Program-made: the position numbers and the translations under genes | In this document: one piece after another, positions 25,597 through 34,900 of the stretch | Position numbering within the stretch: the stretch's first letter is position 1 | Layout: every line of letters begins with the position of its first letter | Notes under the pieces: generated by a model | What the model was told of the DNA's origin: nothing | The model's input: only the letters and a program-made list of their open reading frames with translations | Database searches by the model: none | Source: Clostridiales bacterium | Lineage (GTDB): Bacteria; Bacillota; Clostridia; Christensenellales; Borkfalkiaceae | Assembly: GCA_003523255.1 (NCBI GenBank) | Contig: DPGH01000002.1 | Coordinates: 192,656 to 256,655 of the forward strand | Direction: 5' to 3' | DNA length: 64,000 bases

Positions 25597-26463
25597 TTAA
25601 CCTTTTAAACCTCCTACGGTGAGATTTCCTATAAACAAATCCTTAAACGCCATGTAAAGGATAAAAATAGGCAAGAACAAAATCATACAGCCCGTCATCT
25701 GGATATGCGGCAAAGACGCCCCGTTCGACGAAGCGGCGTAAGCGAAATTGAACATGCCCACGGCTGCCGTCGGGTAATTGCCGAGATAGATAAGCGGCGT
25801 TTGATAATCGTTCCAGAACGCGATGAAGTTAAGCACGAACACCGCGGCGAGAACGGATCTTACGAGCGGAAAGACTATTTTGAAAAGCACGTAATAGTCG
25901 TTCGCCCCGTCGATGACAGCCGCTTCTTTATACTCGTTGGAGAGCGACTTGAACGTGGCGTAGAAAATCAAAAAATACGTTCCCATATAGTTGGCTTTCA
26001 TAATCCACATTCCTATCATCGTGTTGAAAATGCCGAGCGCCTTGCATATCTGTATAGAGGACGGCAACGCGCCGACGATCGGAAGAATCATACCTACGAT
26101 TACCGTGCCGTAAATAAACTTGTTCAAAAAAACGTTGAACTTTGCACAGCAATACGCCATAAGACACGGCACGAGGGTGGCAAACAGCGCGCTGCCGCCC
26201 GCGTACAAAATCGTGTTCCAGAACATTTCGCCGAGATATACGACGCGTTTGTTTTTCAAAACCATGTTGAACATCGAAAACGCGTCCACGTAGTTTTGAA
26301 ACATCCACTGTTTAGGCAGCCCCGTTTTATTGTTCATAAAATCGGGCAGACTTTTAAGCGAAGTAACTATCGTTAAATAAAACAGCGAGAAAAGTATCAG
26401 AGAGTAAAGCGTGAGGACGGTTATAACCACCGTTTTAAAAATCACGTTAGTGGTTTTATTCAT
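25597..26463 (-). CDS. CUT1 carbohydrate ABC transporter permease (MalG type)
   Basis: The protein has 288 residues from the second of two in-frame ATGs (26463), which sits 8 bases after AGGAGG; the first (26469) is too close. It has six transmembrane helices and the MalG-type EAA loop EYKEAAVIDGANDYYVLFKI near residue 195, which contacts the ATPase. The C-terminus ends FKDLFIGNLTVGGLKG, typical of the family. It pairs with the MalF-type permease just upstream and the solute-binding lipoprotein. No ATPase gene is in the operon, so a shared MsmX/MalK-like ATPase elsewhere is expected. Confidence 0.93.
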   Translation of the reverse strand: MNKTTNVIFKTVVITVLTLYSLILFSLFYLTIVTSLKSLPDFMNNKTGLPKQWMFQNYVDAFSMFNMVLKNKRVVYLGEMFWNTILYAGGSALFATLVPCLMAYCCAKFNVFLNKFIYGTVIVGMILPIVGALPSSIQICKALGIFNTMIGMWIMKANYMGTYFLIFYATFKSLSNEYKEAAVIDGANDYYVLFKIVFPLVRSVLAAVFVLNFIAFWNDYQTPLIYLGNYPTAAVGMFNFAYAASSNGASLPHIQMTGCMILFLPIFILYMAFKDLFIGNLTVGGLKG

Positions 26464-26475
26464 ACCCATACCCTC

Positions 26476-27510
26476 CTAATAAGATACGCTCGGGTCAAGC
26501 CTGTCGAGCAAGGCTTTAAGCCCGTAAGTAAGCGGTACGGCGACCAGCGTAAACACGATGCCGCCGGCAGACGCGTACGGGTAGTTTGACTCGCCCATAT
26601 ACGTCAGTTTGAATAAGTAGTAACCGAAAGTCTGCACTTCGATATTCGCCTCTTTGCCGAACATTTCAAACAGGTACGCCTGATTAGAAAAGAACCCCGC
26701 TATACCGACGATAAGAAACGTCGATATGGTCGAGAATATCAGCGGCAAAGTTATGGAGAAAAACTCGCGAAGCGGCGAAACGCCGTCGAGTTCGGCGTAC
26801 TCCGTTACCGAAACGGGTATTCTCGTCATCGCGCTCGAATACATAATGGTATTAAGCCCGAAGCCACACAAAAATACGAAGAACAGTATGGCGGACATCG
26901 TATTGCTTTTGTCCGCAAGCGGCGAAGTAATCGTAAGACCGAAAATTTTGCCGAAAGCGGGTAAGCCGTTGTCTAACATAAACTTATACATAAACACGGT
27001 TACGACCGAAGAAATTATGCTCGGCAAGTACAAAAGCACTCTGAAAAATTCGCTTAAAAAGTAATTTTTGTATATGTAAAACGAAAATACAAGCGAAAAC
27101 GGCAGTATTATAATAAGTCCGAACGCATAAACGATAAACGAGTTGCGGAATAAGAGTTTTAAGTCCGTACCGTTTATAAAATCGCTTACAAACCGAACGA
27201 AATTATCAAACCCCGCAAACTCCCAGAATTCTCTGCCGCCGACGACTTTATACTGCTTAAACGCAAGCAGTATAGAGTTGAAGTTTACGCAGATATAGAA
27301 TATAAAGTATTGCAAAAGCGGCAGAGCCACGACGGAAAAATAGAATATAAGTTCCTTTTTCCGTGCGGAGCCCTTAACCTCTTTTTCGGGTTTTCGACCT
27401 TTCGTTTTTGCATGCAGTTTAACCGATATATCGTAAAAGAAGTCGCTGATTTTGCGCATTCCTTTAGCGAACTTTCCCGGTTCTTTTTCAGCCTTTTGCT
27501 TTTTTGCCAT
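26476..27510 (-). CDS. CUT1 carbohydrate ABC transporter permease (MalF/UgpA type)
   Basis: The protein has 344 residues. A long Lys-rich cytoplasmic N-terminus (about 55 residues) precedes the first membrane helix (ELIFYFSVVALPLLQYFIFY). Six helices follow in total. The EAA motif is EYAELDGVSPLREFFSITLP near residue 245. The SLVFSFYIYKNYFLSEFFRV segment and C-terminal VFTLVAVPLTYGLKALLDRL are typical. It forms the membrane channel with the MalG-type partner, whose gene begins 12 bases downstream. It imports an oligosaccharide, presumably the beta-galactoside handled by GH112. Confidence 0.93.
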   Translation of the reverse strand: MAKKQKAEKEPGKFAKGMRKISDFFYDISVKLHAKTKGRKPEKEVKGSARKKELIFYFSVVALPLLQYFIFYICVNFNSILLAFKQYKVVGGREFWEFAGFDNFVRFVSDFINGTDLKLLFRNSFIVYAFGLIIILPFSLVFSFYIYKNYFLSEFFRVLLYLPSIISSVVTVFMYKFMLDNGLPAFGKIFGLTITSPLADKSNTMSAILFFVFLCGFGLNTIMYSSAMTRIPVSVTEYAELDGVSPLREFFSITLPLIFSTISTFLIVGIAGFFSNQAYLFEMFGKEANIEVQTFGYYLFKLTYMGESNYPYASAGGIVFTLVAVPLTYGLKALLDRLDPSVSY

Positions 27511-27531
27511 GTCGTTACCTATAAAAATTTT

Positions 27532-29244
27532 TTAACCGATTTTGCGGAGCATGTTATTCCATACCGCGTTGTCTTTTGCGGTAAATCTGTTGTACAGTCC
27601 GTCGAAATATTCTTTAAGCGTTAAATCCGGATTATCCTTAAACGTAGTAACCGCGATGTGAGAAATCGTGTCGCCGTCTACGGAGTATTTACTTGCGAAA
27701 ACCCATTCGTATTTATGCATTTCGTCAAAGTTAGCCATAAAAAAGTCGTTTCTCGCGGCGGTATAAACCACGTTTTTCCTTTCACCCGCTTTGTAAAAGT
27801 TGTAAAGCGAAAGTTCGTAATCGGTCATGCTCGCCTTTATATCGTCGTCGAGTTCGTAGTCAAACGGTCTCGGAGAAGCGGAATATTTGGTTTGCAAACC
27901 CATGTTCGATTCGTTGTTAAAGAACATGAAAAAGTCTTTAACCGCGTCGAGCACGCCGCCCGATAAGCCCGTTTTAACGAACATAGCCGTGCTGGAATCG
28001 GATACGATGGTGGTAGCCTTGCCGACGTCTTCTCTGCTGTATTTCGGAATGGGTAACACGCCGAAATGCCTGTCTGCTTTACCGCTTTGCTGCGACTCGT
28101 AATTTTTGAAAATAGAAGTCGCTTCCGCCTCCCAGTAAGAGCCGTGCGCAAAACACATTATGGGACTTTCGGTAAAACGGCTGTTGATATACGTCGCCTG
28201 ACTTAAAGTATGCGTTTCGCTGGGGAGGAACGAAGTGGAAGGCACCCATCTCGAAGCGTTTTCCGCAATCTTTTTCGCTACAGATAAGGCGCGATATCTA
28301 CCCTCCTGCCGCTGTACCATATAACCGTTTTGAAGGGTAATTGCGGTCGCGGGGAGGTAGGTTATGTTGCCGTTTGCGTCTACCTTGTCTATAAGCGTAG
28401 AATCCGTGCCGCCGTCAAAAGTATAACAACGTTTGGTATTCTCCACACCCTCGAAATCCGCCCAGAAATTTTGAAGCGCGTAGTCTATATGGAAATCGTA
28501 CATACCAGACCAGGAAAGCGGCGTTACGCCCCTCATCGCGTCGAACCACAAATAAAGTTGCGCGTAAGTCTCAGGCAAACCGTCGTCGTCCGTACCCTCT
28601 ATTCCGTCAACGCCTTTCTGCTTTTTCTGCGCGGGCGATTTGACGAAAATAAGTTTTTCGTCCGTACTGCCTTCCGCAATGTAAAGTTTTTTGCTTTCGC
28701 AAAGGTCCTTGTCGTAAGTAAAAACTTCGGTCGCTTCGAACAGCGGTACGCAGTAAATCGAACCGTCGTCCTCGGTTACGTAATCTCTCCAGGATGAGTA
28801 CATTCTTTCTTTTATCGAAATGTCTTCCGCAAAGCGGCTCGCGCCGGGGGTAGAAGAAGTTTCCGTCATCCAGGGCGAAACGTCCATAACGTATCCGCTG
28901 TTTTTAAGCATTTGCGGAAAAGTAAATTCCGTAAAGTAAATATAATTTTCGTTTACGGAAAGAGAGTTTACAAGTTCTTTACCGGTAGCGTCCGTTTTGG
29001 TAACGTTCGGCTCGAAATAAACTCCCGTTTTGCCATCTTCGTAATGCACGTCTTTAACCGCCTCGGTAAAACGCTTAATCGTTTCTTCTACGTATTCGTT
29101 ACCGTAACCGCAGTCGTAATTTTGATAAAAAATTATCGTTTTGTCGGTCGGAAGGTTTCTGCCGTCGCCGCCGCACCCGCAAAGCGCGGGTGCGGATATG
29201 GCTGCCGCCAGCAATAATGTTAAAATTTTTGTGCCTTTTTTCAT
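27532..29244 (-). CDS. Extracellular sugar-binding lipoprotein of ABC importer
   Basis: The protein has 570 residues. A lipoprotein signal (ILTLLLAAAISAPALCGC, lipobox) is preceded by a GAGGG ribosome site. The mature part is a two-lobed periplasmic-binding-protein fold. It has the usual start TIIFYQNYDCGYGNEYVEET, the region GYVMDVSPWMTETSS, FTYDKDLCESKKLY, and a C-terminal KEYFDGLYNRFTAKDNAVWN. It is larger than average for family-1 solute-binding proteins (about 420), suggesting a bigger oligosaccharide. It is anchored to the outer membrane face and delivers sugar to the two permeases encoded directly downstream. Confidence 0.9.
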   Translation of the reverse strand: MKKGTKILTLLLAAAISAPALCGCGGDGRNLPTDKTIIFYQNYDCGYGNEYVEETIKRFTEAVKDVHYEDGKTGVYFEPNVTKTDATGKELVNSLSVNENYIYFTEFTFPQMLKNSGYVMDVSPWMTETSSTPGASRFAEDISIKERMYSSWRDYVTEDDGSIYCVPLFEATEVFTYDKDLCESKKLYIAEGSTDEKLIFVKSPAQKKQKGVDGIEGTDDDGLPETYAQLYLWFDAMRGVTPLSWSGMYDFHIDYALQNFWADFEGVENTKRCYTFDGGTDSTLIDKVDANGNITYLPATAITLQNGYMVQRQEGRYRALSVAKKIAENASRWVPSTSFLPSETHTLSQATYINSRFTESPIMCFAHGSYWEAEATSIFKNYESQQSGKADRHFGVLPIPKYSREDVGKATTIVSDSSTAMFVKTGLSGGVLDAVKDFFMFFNNESNMGLQTKYSASPRPFDYELDDDIKASMTDYELSLYNFYKAGERKNVVYTAARNDFFMANFDEMHKYEWVFASKYSVDGDTISHIAVTTFKDNPDLTLKEYFDGLYNRFTAKDNAVWNNMLRKIG

Positions 29245-29273
29245 TTTAATTCCCTCTTTGTGAGTGTTTGTTT

Positions 29274-31844
29274 TTATTTTACGGTCAGTGCAACACTGTC
29301 TATATAATAAGTGCCGTATGTTTCAATCGCTCTCGAAGAAATTCCGTTATAGCTTGTAAACGTCTCGCCAAAGGTATATTCTACATTGTTTACACCCGCA
29401 TCCAAATGCTCTACGCTAAATGATTTCCATGAATTGTTTACAAAAATAGAACACTCCCAGTTATCTATCGCTATCTCGGTTTTTATAACGAATGATACGG
29501 TATTATACGTTTTTGCAAGCCCGGTGGTTGAAGTCAAATACATCCAACCGTTTCCATTACATTTAACTTTTAACGAATATTTGCCGTCGTTTGCCCAGTC
29601 TTCGCTTACAGATGCAACCGCATCGCTTGCGGCTGTAGACGCTGTACTAAAGCCGTCGTTATCGTAACCGTAATAGTAGCCGCTTTCATGCGATTCAAAG
29701 TCGGCGACAATGCTTTCGTCCCTTTCAAAAGGAGCGTCGAAAATTTTGCTTCCTGCGGAAATTAAGTCTATATAAGAAACGTCTTCGGTAAGCACGGTCA
29801 TTTGGATATCTTTAATCTGAGTGAAAGTGTTAGTCGACTTTATCGTGTACTTATGGATACCGGTTTTAATCGGCAAAGTCGCGTTAAACTTACCGTTATC
29901 GGTATTGAAATATATCTGGAACGCGCCCTTAAAGTTGTCGTGTACGGCTGTCGAAGAAGTAAACAACCAGAACGACACGTAGTTGCAACTACCCGTTGCC
30001 GCTAAAGCCGTATCGAACTTAGGTCCGCACCACCAGTAATTGCCGGTAGCGGAAGAAATGCTCATCGACTTATAACCGTCAAGCGACCAGTCGCCCGATA
30101 CCGCATTACAGTATTTACCACTTCGCGCATCGTATTGCTCTGTGAAAACAGCGGAATTTTCGCCTTCTTCAAACGACTCTCTTAACAAACCGTGGTCGCC
30201 GATAAGATAAACTCTCTTTTCGTATTCTAAATTAGCGGCGGTAACTTTTACCTTTATAATATAACTGGTTGCGGCGTTTACTGCGATAGTGTATTTATCA
30301 GCCGCTTTGGCAACTTCGGTATAGGTGCCGTCCTCGTCTGCGACATCGTTTAATTCGATGTAACTTACGGTTACGTTTTCGGTAAGATTTTCGCTGCCGA
30401 AAACGGTGCTGTCCAACGCGGTTATATCGTAAGAAGTCGCTTTCGCATCGAGCGCGAGATTACCGTAAGAGCCGTTTACGGATATAGCGTTTTCGTACGA
30501 GAAATAGTCTATCGCGAATTCGCCTTCCGTTGCGGCGGTCGCGTATGCGTAAAATTGTTCGACGGTTTTCATCGGCTGACTTAAAACAAAGTAAATTTTG
30601 TTTACGCCCGCTTTGATTTCAACCGTGGCAAGTCCGTCTGTTCTTACGGTAGAAACCGACGACATACCACTTACCGCAATATTCATGGTAAAGTCTACGT
30701 CGGATTTAACGGTTAAAGAGAACGCGTCCGTAGCGTAAGGCAAAGCCTTTGCCGTTTCATACTTCCACCCGAAGCCTTTAGCAAGGTCGCCTTTAAAGTA
30801 TGCGCTTTTAGTGCCGTCCCAAGACCAGGTTGCCGCTTTGTCGGTTGCGATAATGCCGTTATCTATAAGGGTAGCGTTAAACTCTCCAGCGTTTTCCGCG
30901 TCGAATATAATTCTCTCCGTATTGTCTTTTTCTATAACGGTATTGAGAACGGTGGAGCCGTCTAATTTAAGTATCGCGCTGCCGGTTCCCTCGTATGCGA
31001 CTACTTTTTTGTAGCCCGCGGGTACGGTTGCGGTAACCGTTTCGTTATACTTGGTAACGGAAGCGGTCTTTTCCGCGGTTAAAGCGGCGTTTTCTTTAAC
31101 GCCCGCTAAATCTACCACGCTGAAAGTTTCGGTATACTTTGCGGTTGCATCGGGGTTCAATTCGATAAACTTATCAAAGTAGCCTTTTACGGTATCGTGT
31201 TCCGCGCCGGTAACGCCTTTAAGCAAAGCATTTTGCGAAACGGAAACCACCGAACGCACGTTTTTGGTTATATCCGCGTCCATAGCGGCAAAGTAGTAAG
31301 TAGCGGCGTCATTCTCCGAAGTAACTTTGATATAAGAACGCGCTATAAGCGGTACGTTAAGGTTTGCGTCTAATATCGTAACGATAGAACCGTTTATTTC
31401 GTAAAGGTTATCTTCTGCAAGAAATCTCGGCGTGCCGACCGCGTTGAGTATTTCGTGCTGGTCGTTCCTTTCGTCGTTTTTACCGACGTTTACGCCATCG
31501 GCGTCTTTATAATAATAAGTATTGTTCGTGCCGAAGCATGCTTCTTCGCTTATCGCGCCGTAAGCCTTTTGATAAGCGGCGGGCATTATAAACGTGCCGC
31601 TTTCAACGCTTTTTGCACCCGAGGTAAGCGTTTCGTATTCGCTTTTAGAAAGGGTCGCGGTAAAGCGAATACCGTTTTCGTCCGTGGCGGCGCCGTATTT
31701 AACGGACGCGCCTTCTTCCATCTTAAAAGTGCTTTCCGTATCCGCAAACGCTACGGGGCGCATGCACACGAAACCGAGCGCAAGTAAAAGCGCCGCTAAA
31801 ATCGCTAATACGGAAACCGTACATCTTTTAAATAAAGTCTTCAT
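29274..31844 (-). CDS. Large secreted surface protein with jelly-roll/CBM-like modules
   Basis: The protein has 856 residues with an N-terminal signal peptide (SVLAILAALLLALGFVCMRP, cleavage near VAFA-DTE). Residues 40-240 form a domain found in many clostridial surface proteins (SVKYGAATDENGIRFTATLS, SGTFIMPAAYQKAYG). Beta-rich blocks follow. Two C-terminal modules (about 560-700 and 715-856) begin ESFEEGENSAVF and DFESHESGYYYGYDNDG and have the WANDGKYSLKVKCNGNGWMY pattern. These are related to the three modules in the adjacent 1658-residue lipoprotein and look like glycan-binding jelly rolls. No catalytic residues were recognised. The ATG is 12 bases after GGGAGG and lies inside the small ORF 31828-31953, so coupled translation is possible. 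Confidence 0.75.
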   Translation of the reverse strand: MKTLFKRCTVSVLAILAALLLALGFVCMRPVAFADTESTFKMEEGASVKYGAATDENGIRFTATLSKSEYETLTSGAKSVESGTFIMPAAYQKAYGAISEEACFGTNNTYYYKDADGVNVGKNDERNDQHEILNAVGTPRFLAEDNLYEINGSIVTILDANLNVPLIARSYIKVTSENDAATYYFAAMDADITKNVRSVVSVSQNALLKGVTGAEHDTVKGYFDKFIELNPDATAKYTETFSVVDLAGVKENAALTAEKTASVTKYNETVTATVPAGYKKVVAYEGTGSAILKLDGSTVLNTVIEKDNTERIIFDAENAGEFNATLIDNGIIATDKAATWSWDGTKSAYFKGDLAKGFGWKYETAKALPYATDAFSLTVKSDVDFTMNIAVSGMSSVSTVRTDGLATVEIKAGVNKIYFVLSQPMKTVEQFYAYATAATEGEFAIDYFSYENAISVNGSYGNLALDAKATSYDITALDSTVFGSENLTENVTVSYIELNDVADEDGTYTEVAKAADKYTIAVNAATSYIIKVKVTAANLEYEKRVYLIGDHGLLRESFEEGENSAVFTEQYDARSGKYCNAVSGDWSLDGYKSMSISSATGNYWWCGPKFDTALAATGSCNYVSFWLFTSSTAVHDNFKGAFQIYFNTDNGKFNATLPIKTGIHKYTIKSTNTFTQIKDIQMTVLTEDVSYIDLISAGSKIFDAPFERDESIVADFESHESGYYYGYDNDGFSTASTAASDAVASVSEDWANDGKYSLKVKCNGNGWMYLTSTTGLAKTYNTVSFVIKTEIAIDNWECSIFVNNSWKSFSVEHLDAGVNNVEYTFGETFTSYNGISSRAIETYGTYYIDSVALTVK

Positions 31845-31953
31845 AATCTAATCCATCCTCCCAAATCATGTCTTTTACCGTGGGGTTACTAGTCCACAGT
31901 ACGTCCCGGCTGCAACAGAAAATTTCTATTGTTGGCTTTTCATATTGTTTCAC
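31828..31953 (-). CDS. Small 41-residue peptide of the KxYxKPxIEI type
   Basis: The GTG start at 31953 lies 8 bases after AAGGAG and begins MKQYEKPTIEIFCC. The frame runs 41 codons to TAA at 31828-31830 and overlaps the first 17 bases of the 856-residue surface-protein gene. It fills nearly all of the otherwise unexplained 137-base gap between two surface-protein genes. The pattern (M-K-x-Y-x-K-P-x-I-E-I ... D-V ... T-S-x-P, acidic end) resembles many unannotated small peptides I recall from clostridia. It has two adjacent Cys and two Trp. No export signal is seen. Function unknown: small protein, peptide precursor, or translational-coupling leader. Confidence 0.6.
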   Translation of the reverse strand: MKQYEKPTIEIFCCSRDVLWTSNPTVKDMIWEDGLDYEDFI

Positions 31954-31981
31954 AACACATTCTCCTTATATAATTTTTTTA

Positions 31982-34900
31982 TCAATACCTCTCGGTAAAG
32001 CGGTATTCGTCTACGTAGATGTAATAAGTTTTGCTTTGCTTCGCTCCGTTATTAACTACCTCGTATACCACTTCCGCCGTTCCGTATTTACTGAAAGTAA
32101 CGGTATATTTACCGTCCGCCGCGGTTATTTCGGAATAATCGGTATCTCCGTACATTCTCCATTTAACCGTAACGGTTGCGCCGCGCGGGGCGGTAAGCCC
32201 CGCAAGTTCTACCTGCTCCCCTATTATCGCGGTTTTTTGTTGCGCCGCGGGTAAAATAAGTTCGTCGTATACAGCCGTAAGTCCGTCTAAGTACAGGTCG
32301 CCGGTAAATTCGGCAGTGCCCGCCGCGCCGTTCGCGCGGAAGTCTATCTTGGTTATTTTGCTTATATACTTGTTAATCGTAAACGTGTATTTGTACGCGC
32401 CCGCTTTTAAGTCTATCGAAGCGGCTTTCCAGCCGGTGTCGTCGTTAAGATCTATCGTCCAGCCCTTAACCTCTACGGAGGCTTTTACCCATATTTCAAA
32501 CTTGTTGGTAGCGTATTCGAGGTTAATCGGGTTTGCCGAATAGTCGTACCCCGCCCACGAATTGTTAGTCGGGTGCATATGCAAAGAATATTTGCCGTTT
32601 GCAGACCAAGTATCGGTGGGGCCGCCTTCCCAGCACGTCGCGTTAATGGCGGTCGCAACGCCGTGATGATTGCCGTTTTCGTCCGTTTCAAAGTCGAATA
32701 TGCTGTCAACCGTCCTTGCGTAAACCGCGTATTCTTTTTCCGCCTGGTTGTCTCCGGAATCTACCACGAGTTTAATAACGTAGTCGCCCTCCGTCGTAAA
32801 GGTTATAACGCAGTTGCCGTTTATAAACGTTGCGGTAGTCCAGTCCGCCGCGTCTTTCCTCTTATAAGTTGCGGTAACCGTAAGCCCCGCTTCCGTCGTC
32901 GGAAGCGCAATCGTAAGACTTGCTCCCGCTAAAACGCCCGTAGGCAAGGTTTGCCATTTTACCGTAAACTCCTGCACGTCTACCGTATATGCTTTGGTAA
33001 GCGTTACGCCGTTTATCGTTACTTCGTATAAGATTTCGCCGGTACCGACCGCGGTAAACGTTACGTTAAAGCCTTCTGCGGTTTTTTCGGCTATGCTATA
33101 GGCGTCGTCGCCCGCGTTTTTGTATTTAACCACGGTTTCGGCACCCGCGACGGTTACGTTGCCGAGCGTAAGCGTTTTATTAACCGTAGCCACGGTCGGA
33201 ATATCGGTCGGGAAGTCTACGCTTAACGAGTATAGTCTTACCGCGTCTACGTAAATCGTGCCGAATTCGGGTTTAATGCGGAATATCACGTATCCGTCGA
33301 TGGTTTTTATCGCTTTAGGCAATTGCACGCCGTATTTATGTGCGCCCGAGTTAAGGTTTATAACGCCGCCCGTCGTTACGCCGCCGCCGCGAAGTTCAAA
33401 CTCCCAGCCCGCTATCGCACGTTCGGTTTTTACGTAAAACTCTATAAAGTTGCACTCTTCGGCAAGAACTATCGATTTGCCGGTATCGCTGAACTTAACG
33501 CCGCCCCAACTGTCCATCATCGGTACGATTTTAAGCGAGTACTCGCCGTCTGCCGACCATTCGTCGGAAATAGCGGTTTTAGAGGATCTCGGTTCGTACG
33601 GGTTAGAGTACCAACCGTGATGGTTGCCGTTTTCGTCCGTTTCAAAGTCCATAATAGTGTCGGCATCTCTTACAACGACGTTATATATTTTTTCGTCGCT
33701 CTTATCGCCGACGCTTGCCGTAAACCTTAATTCGTATTTACCGAAAGCGGTAAAGGTTATTTTGCCGTCCGTCGCAAGCGACCATTCTGCCGCGCCCTCT
33801 AATCTGTATTCTAACTTTTTATCCGTAACGAAGCCGTCTTCGAGTTCGGGCATCTTAAACGTGTACTCCGTATTAAGATTAAAGCCCGTTTGCACGTTGA
33901 AAAATTTAACCGGTAAATCCGTTACTTTGAGCGTGCCGCTTTCTTCAAAAGTGAACTCGCCCACTTCTACCGTATATCTTAAATCGTATTCTCCCTTGGC
34001 AAGCGTAAGTTTAATGCCGTCCGAAGTAAATCTGTATTCGTTCGTTTCGCCGGAAGCGTCGGTAATTTCTACCCTGTAAACGGCGCCTTCTATCTGTTTT
34101 TCGGTAAACGCCGCTTTGCTGTAAGAATTTATCACGGGTTTGGCAAGCGTAAACTCGGTTCCGCTCAGAATACTGCCGTTTTGCTCTTCTACCGATATAT
34201 CGAGCAGATAATCAAACGATACGCTGTCAATATAATATCCTTCGCCGCGTTTTACCTGCCCGCCGAATTTTGTAAACCCGTTAAACTCTTTGGGTAGCGG
34301 AACCACGTACTTATGCGCGCCTTTTTTAATGCGGATATAAGTTTCGGACCAGCCTTTATCAGTCGTCAAAACGCCGATAGAGGTATCGCCGGAAGCGTCC
34401 TTATCCGAATACGCGTAGAAAATTACCGCGTTGCAGGTTTTATCGAGGGCAATTCCCTCCGGGAACACCATACCCGCAAAAATATCGAAATATTTTCCGC
34501 TTTGCATAAACAGCGAATACTTACCGTCGTGCGACCAGTTAGAACTTATAACAGCACGATAATTCGGGTCGTAATCTTCGCCCGCGCCGAGGTATGTGCC
34601 GTCCGCCATAAGTTCGTAGTCAAACGTTACGCCGCCCGCATGCACGTAAAAAGTCGTTTCGGCAAGTTCGCTTACAACGCCCTCTACGTAAACGCTGTAT
34701 TTAACGTCTACGTATGCGTTAGAGTAAACGATAAAGCCTCCGTCCGCGGGTATCCACTGCGTGCCGCCCTGCACTTTATAATACTTGTTCACTTTTACTT
34801 CTGAAGCGTGCGCCTCGTAAAGCGAGCCGGATATAACGGGGTCGGGTAAGTTTATGGTATCGCCGGCGTAGTAGTCCTCGGTCAGTTCAATTTCCGCGTA

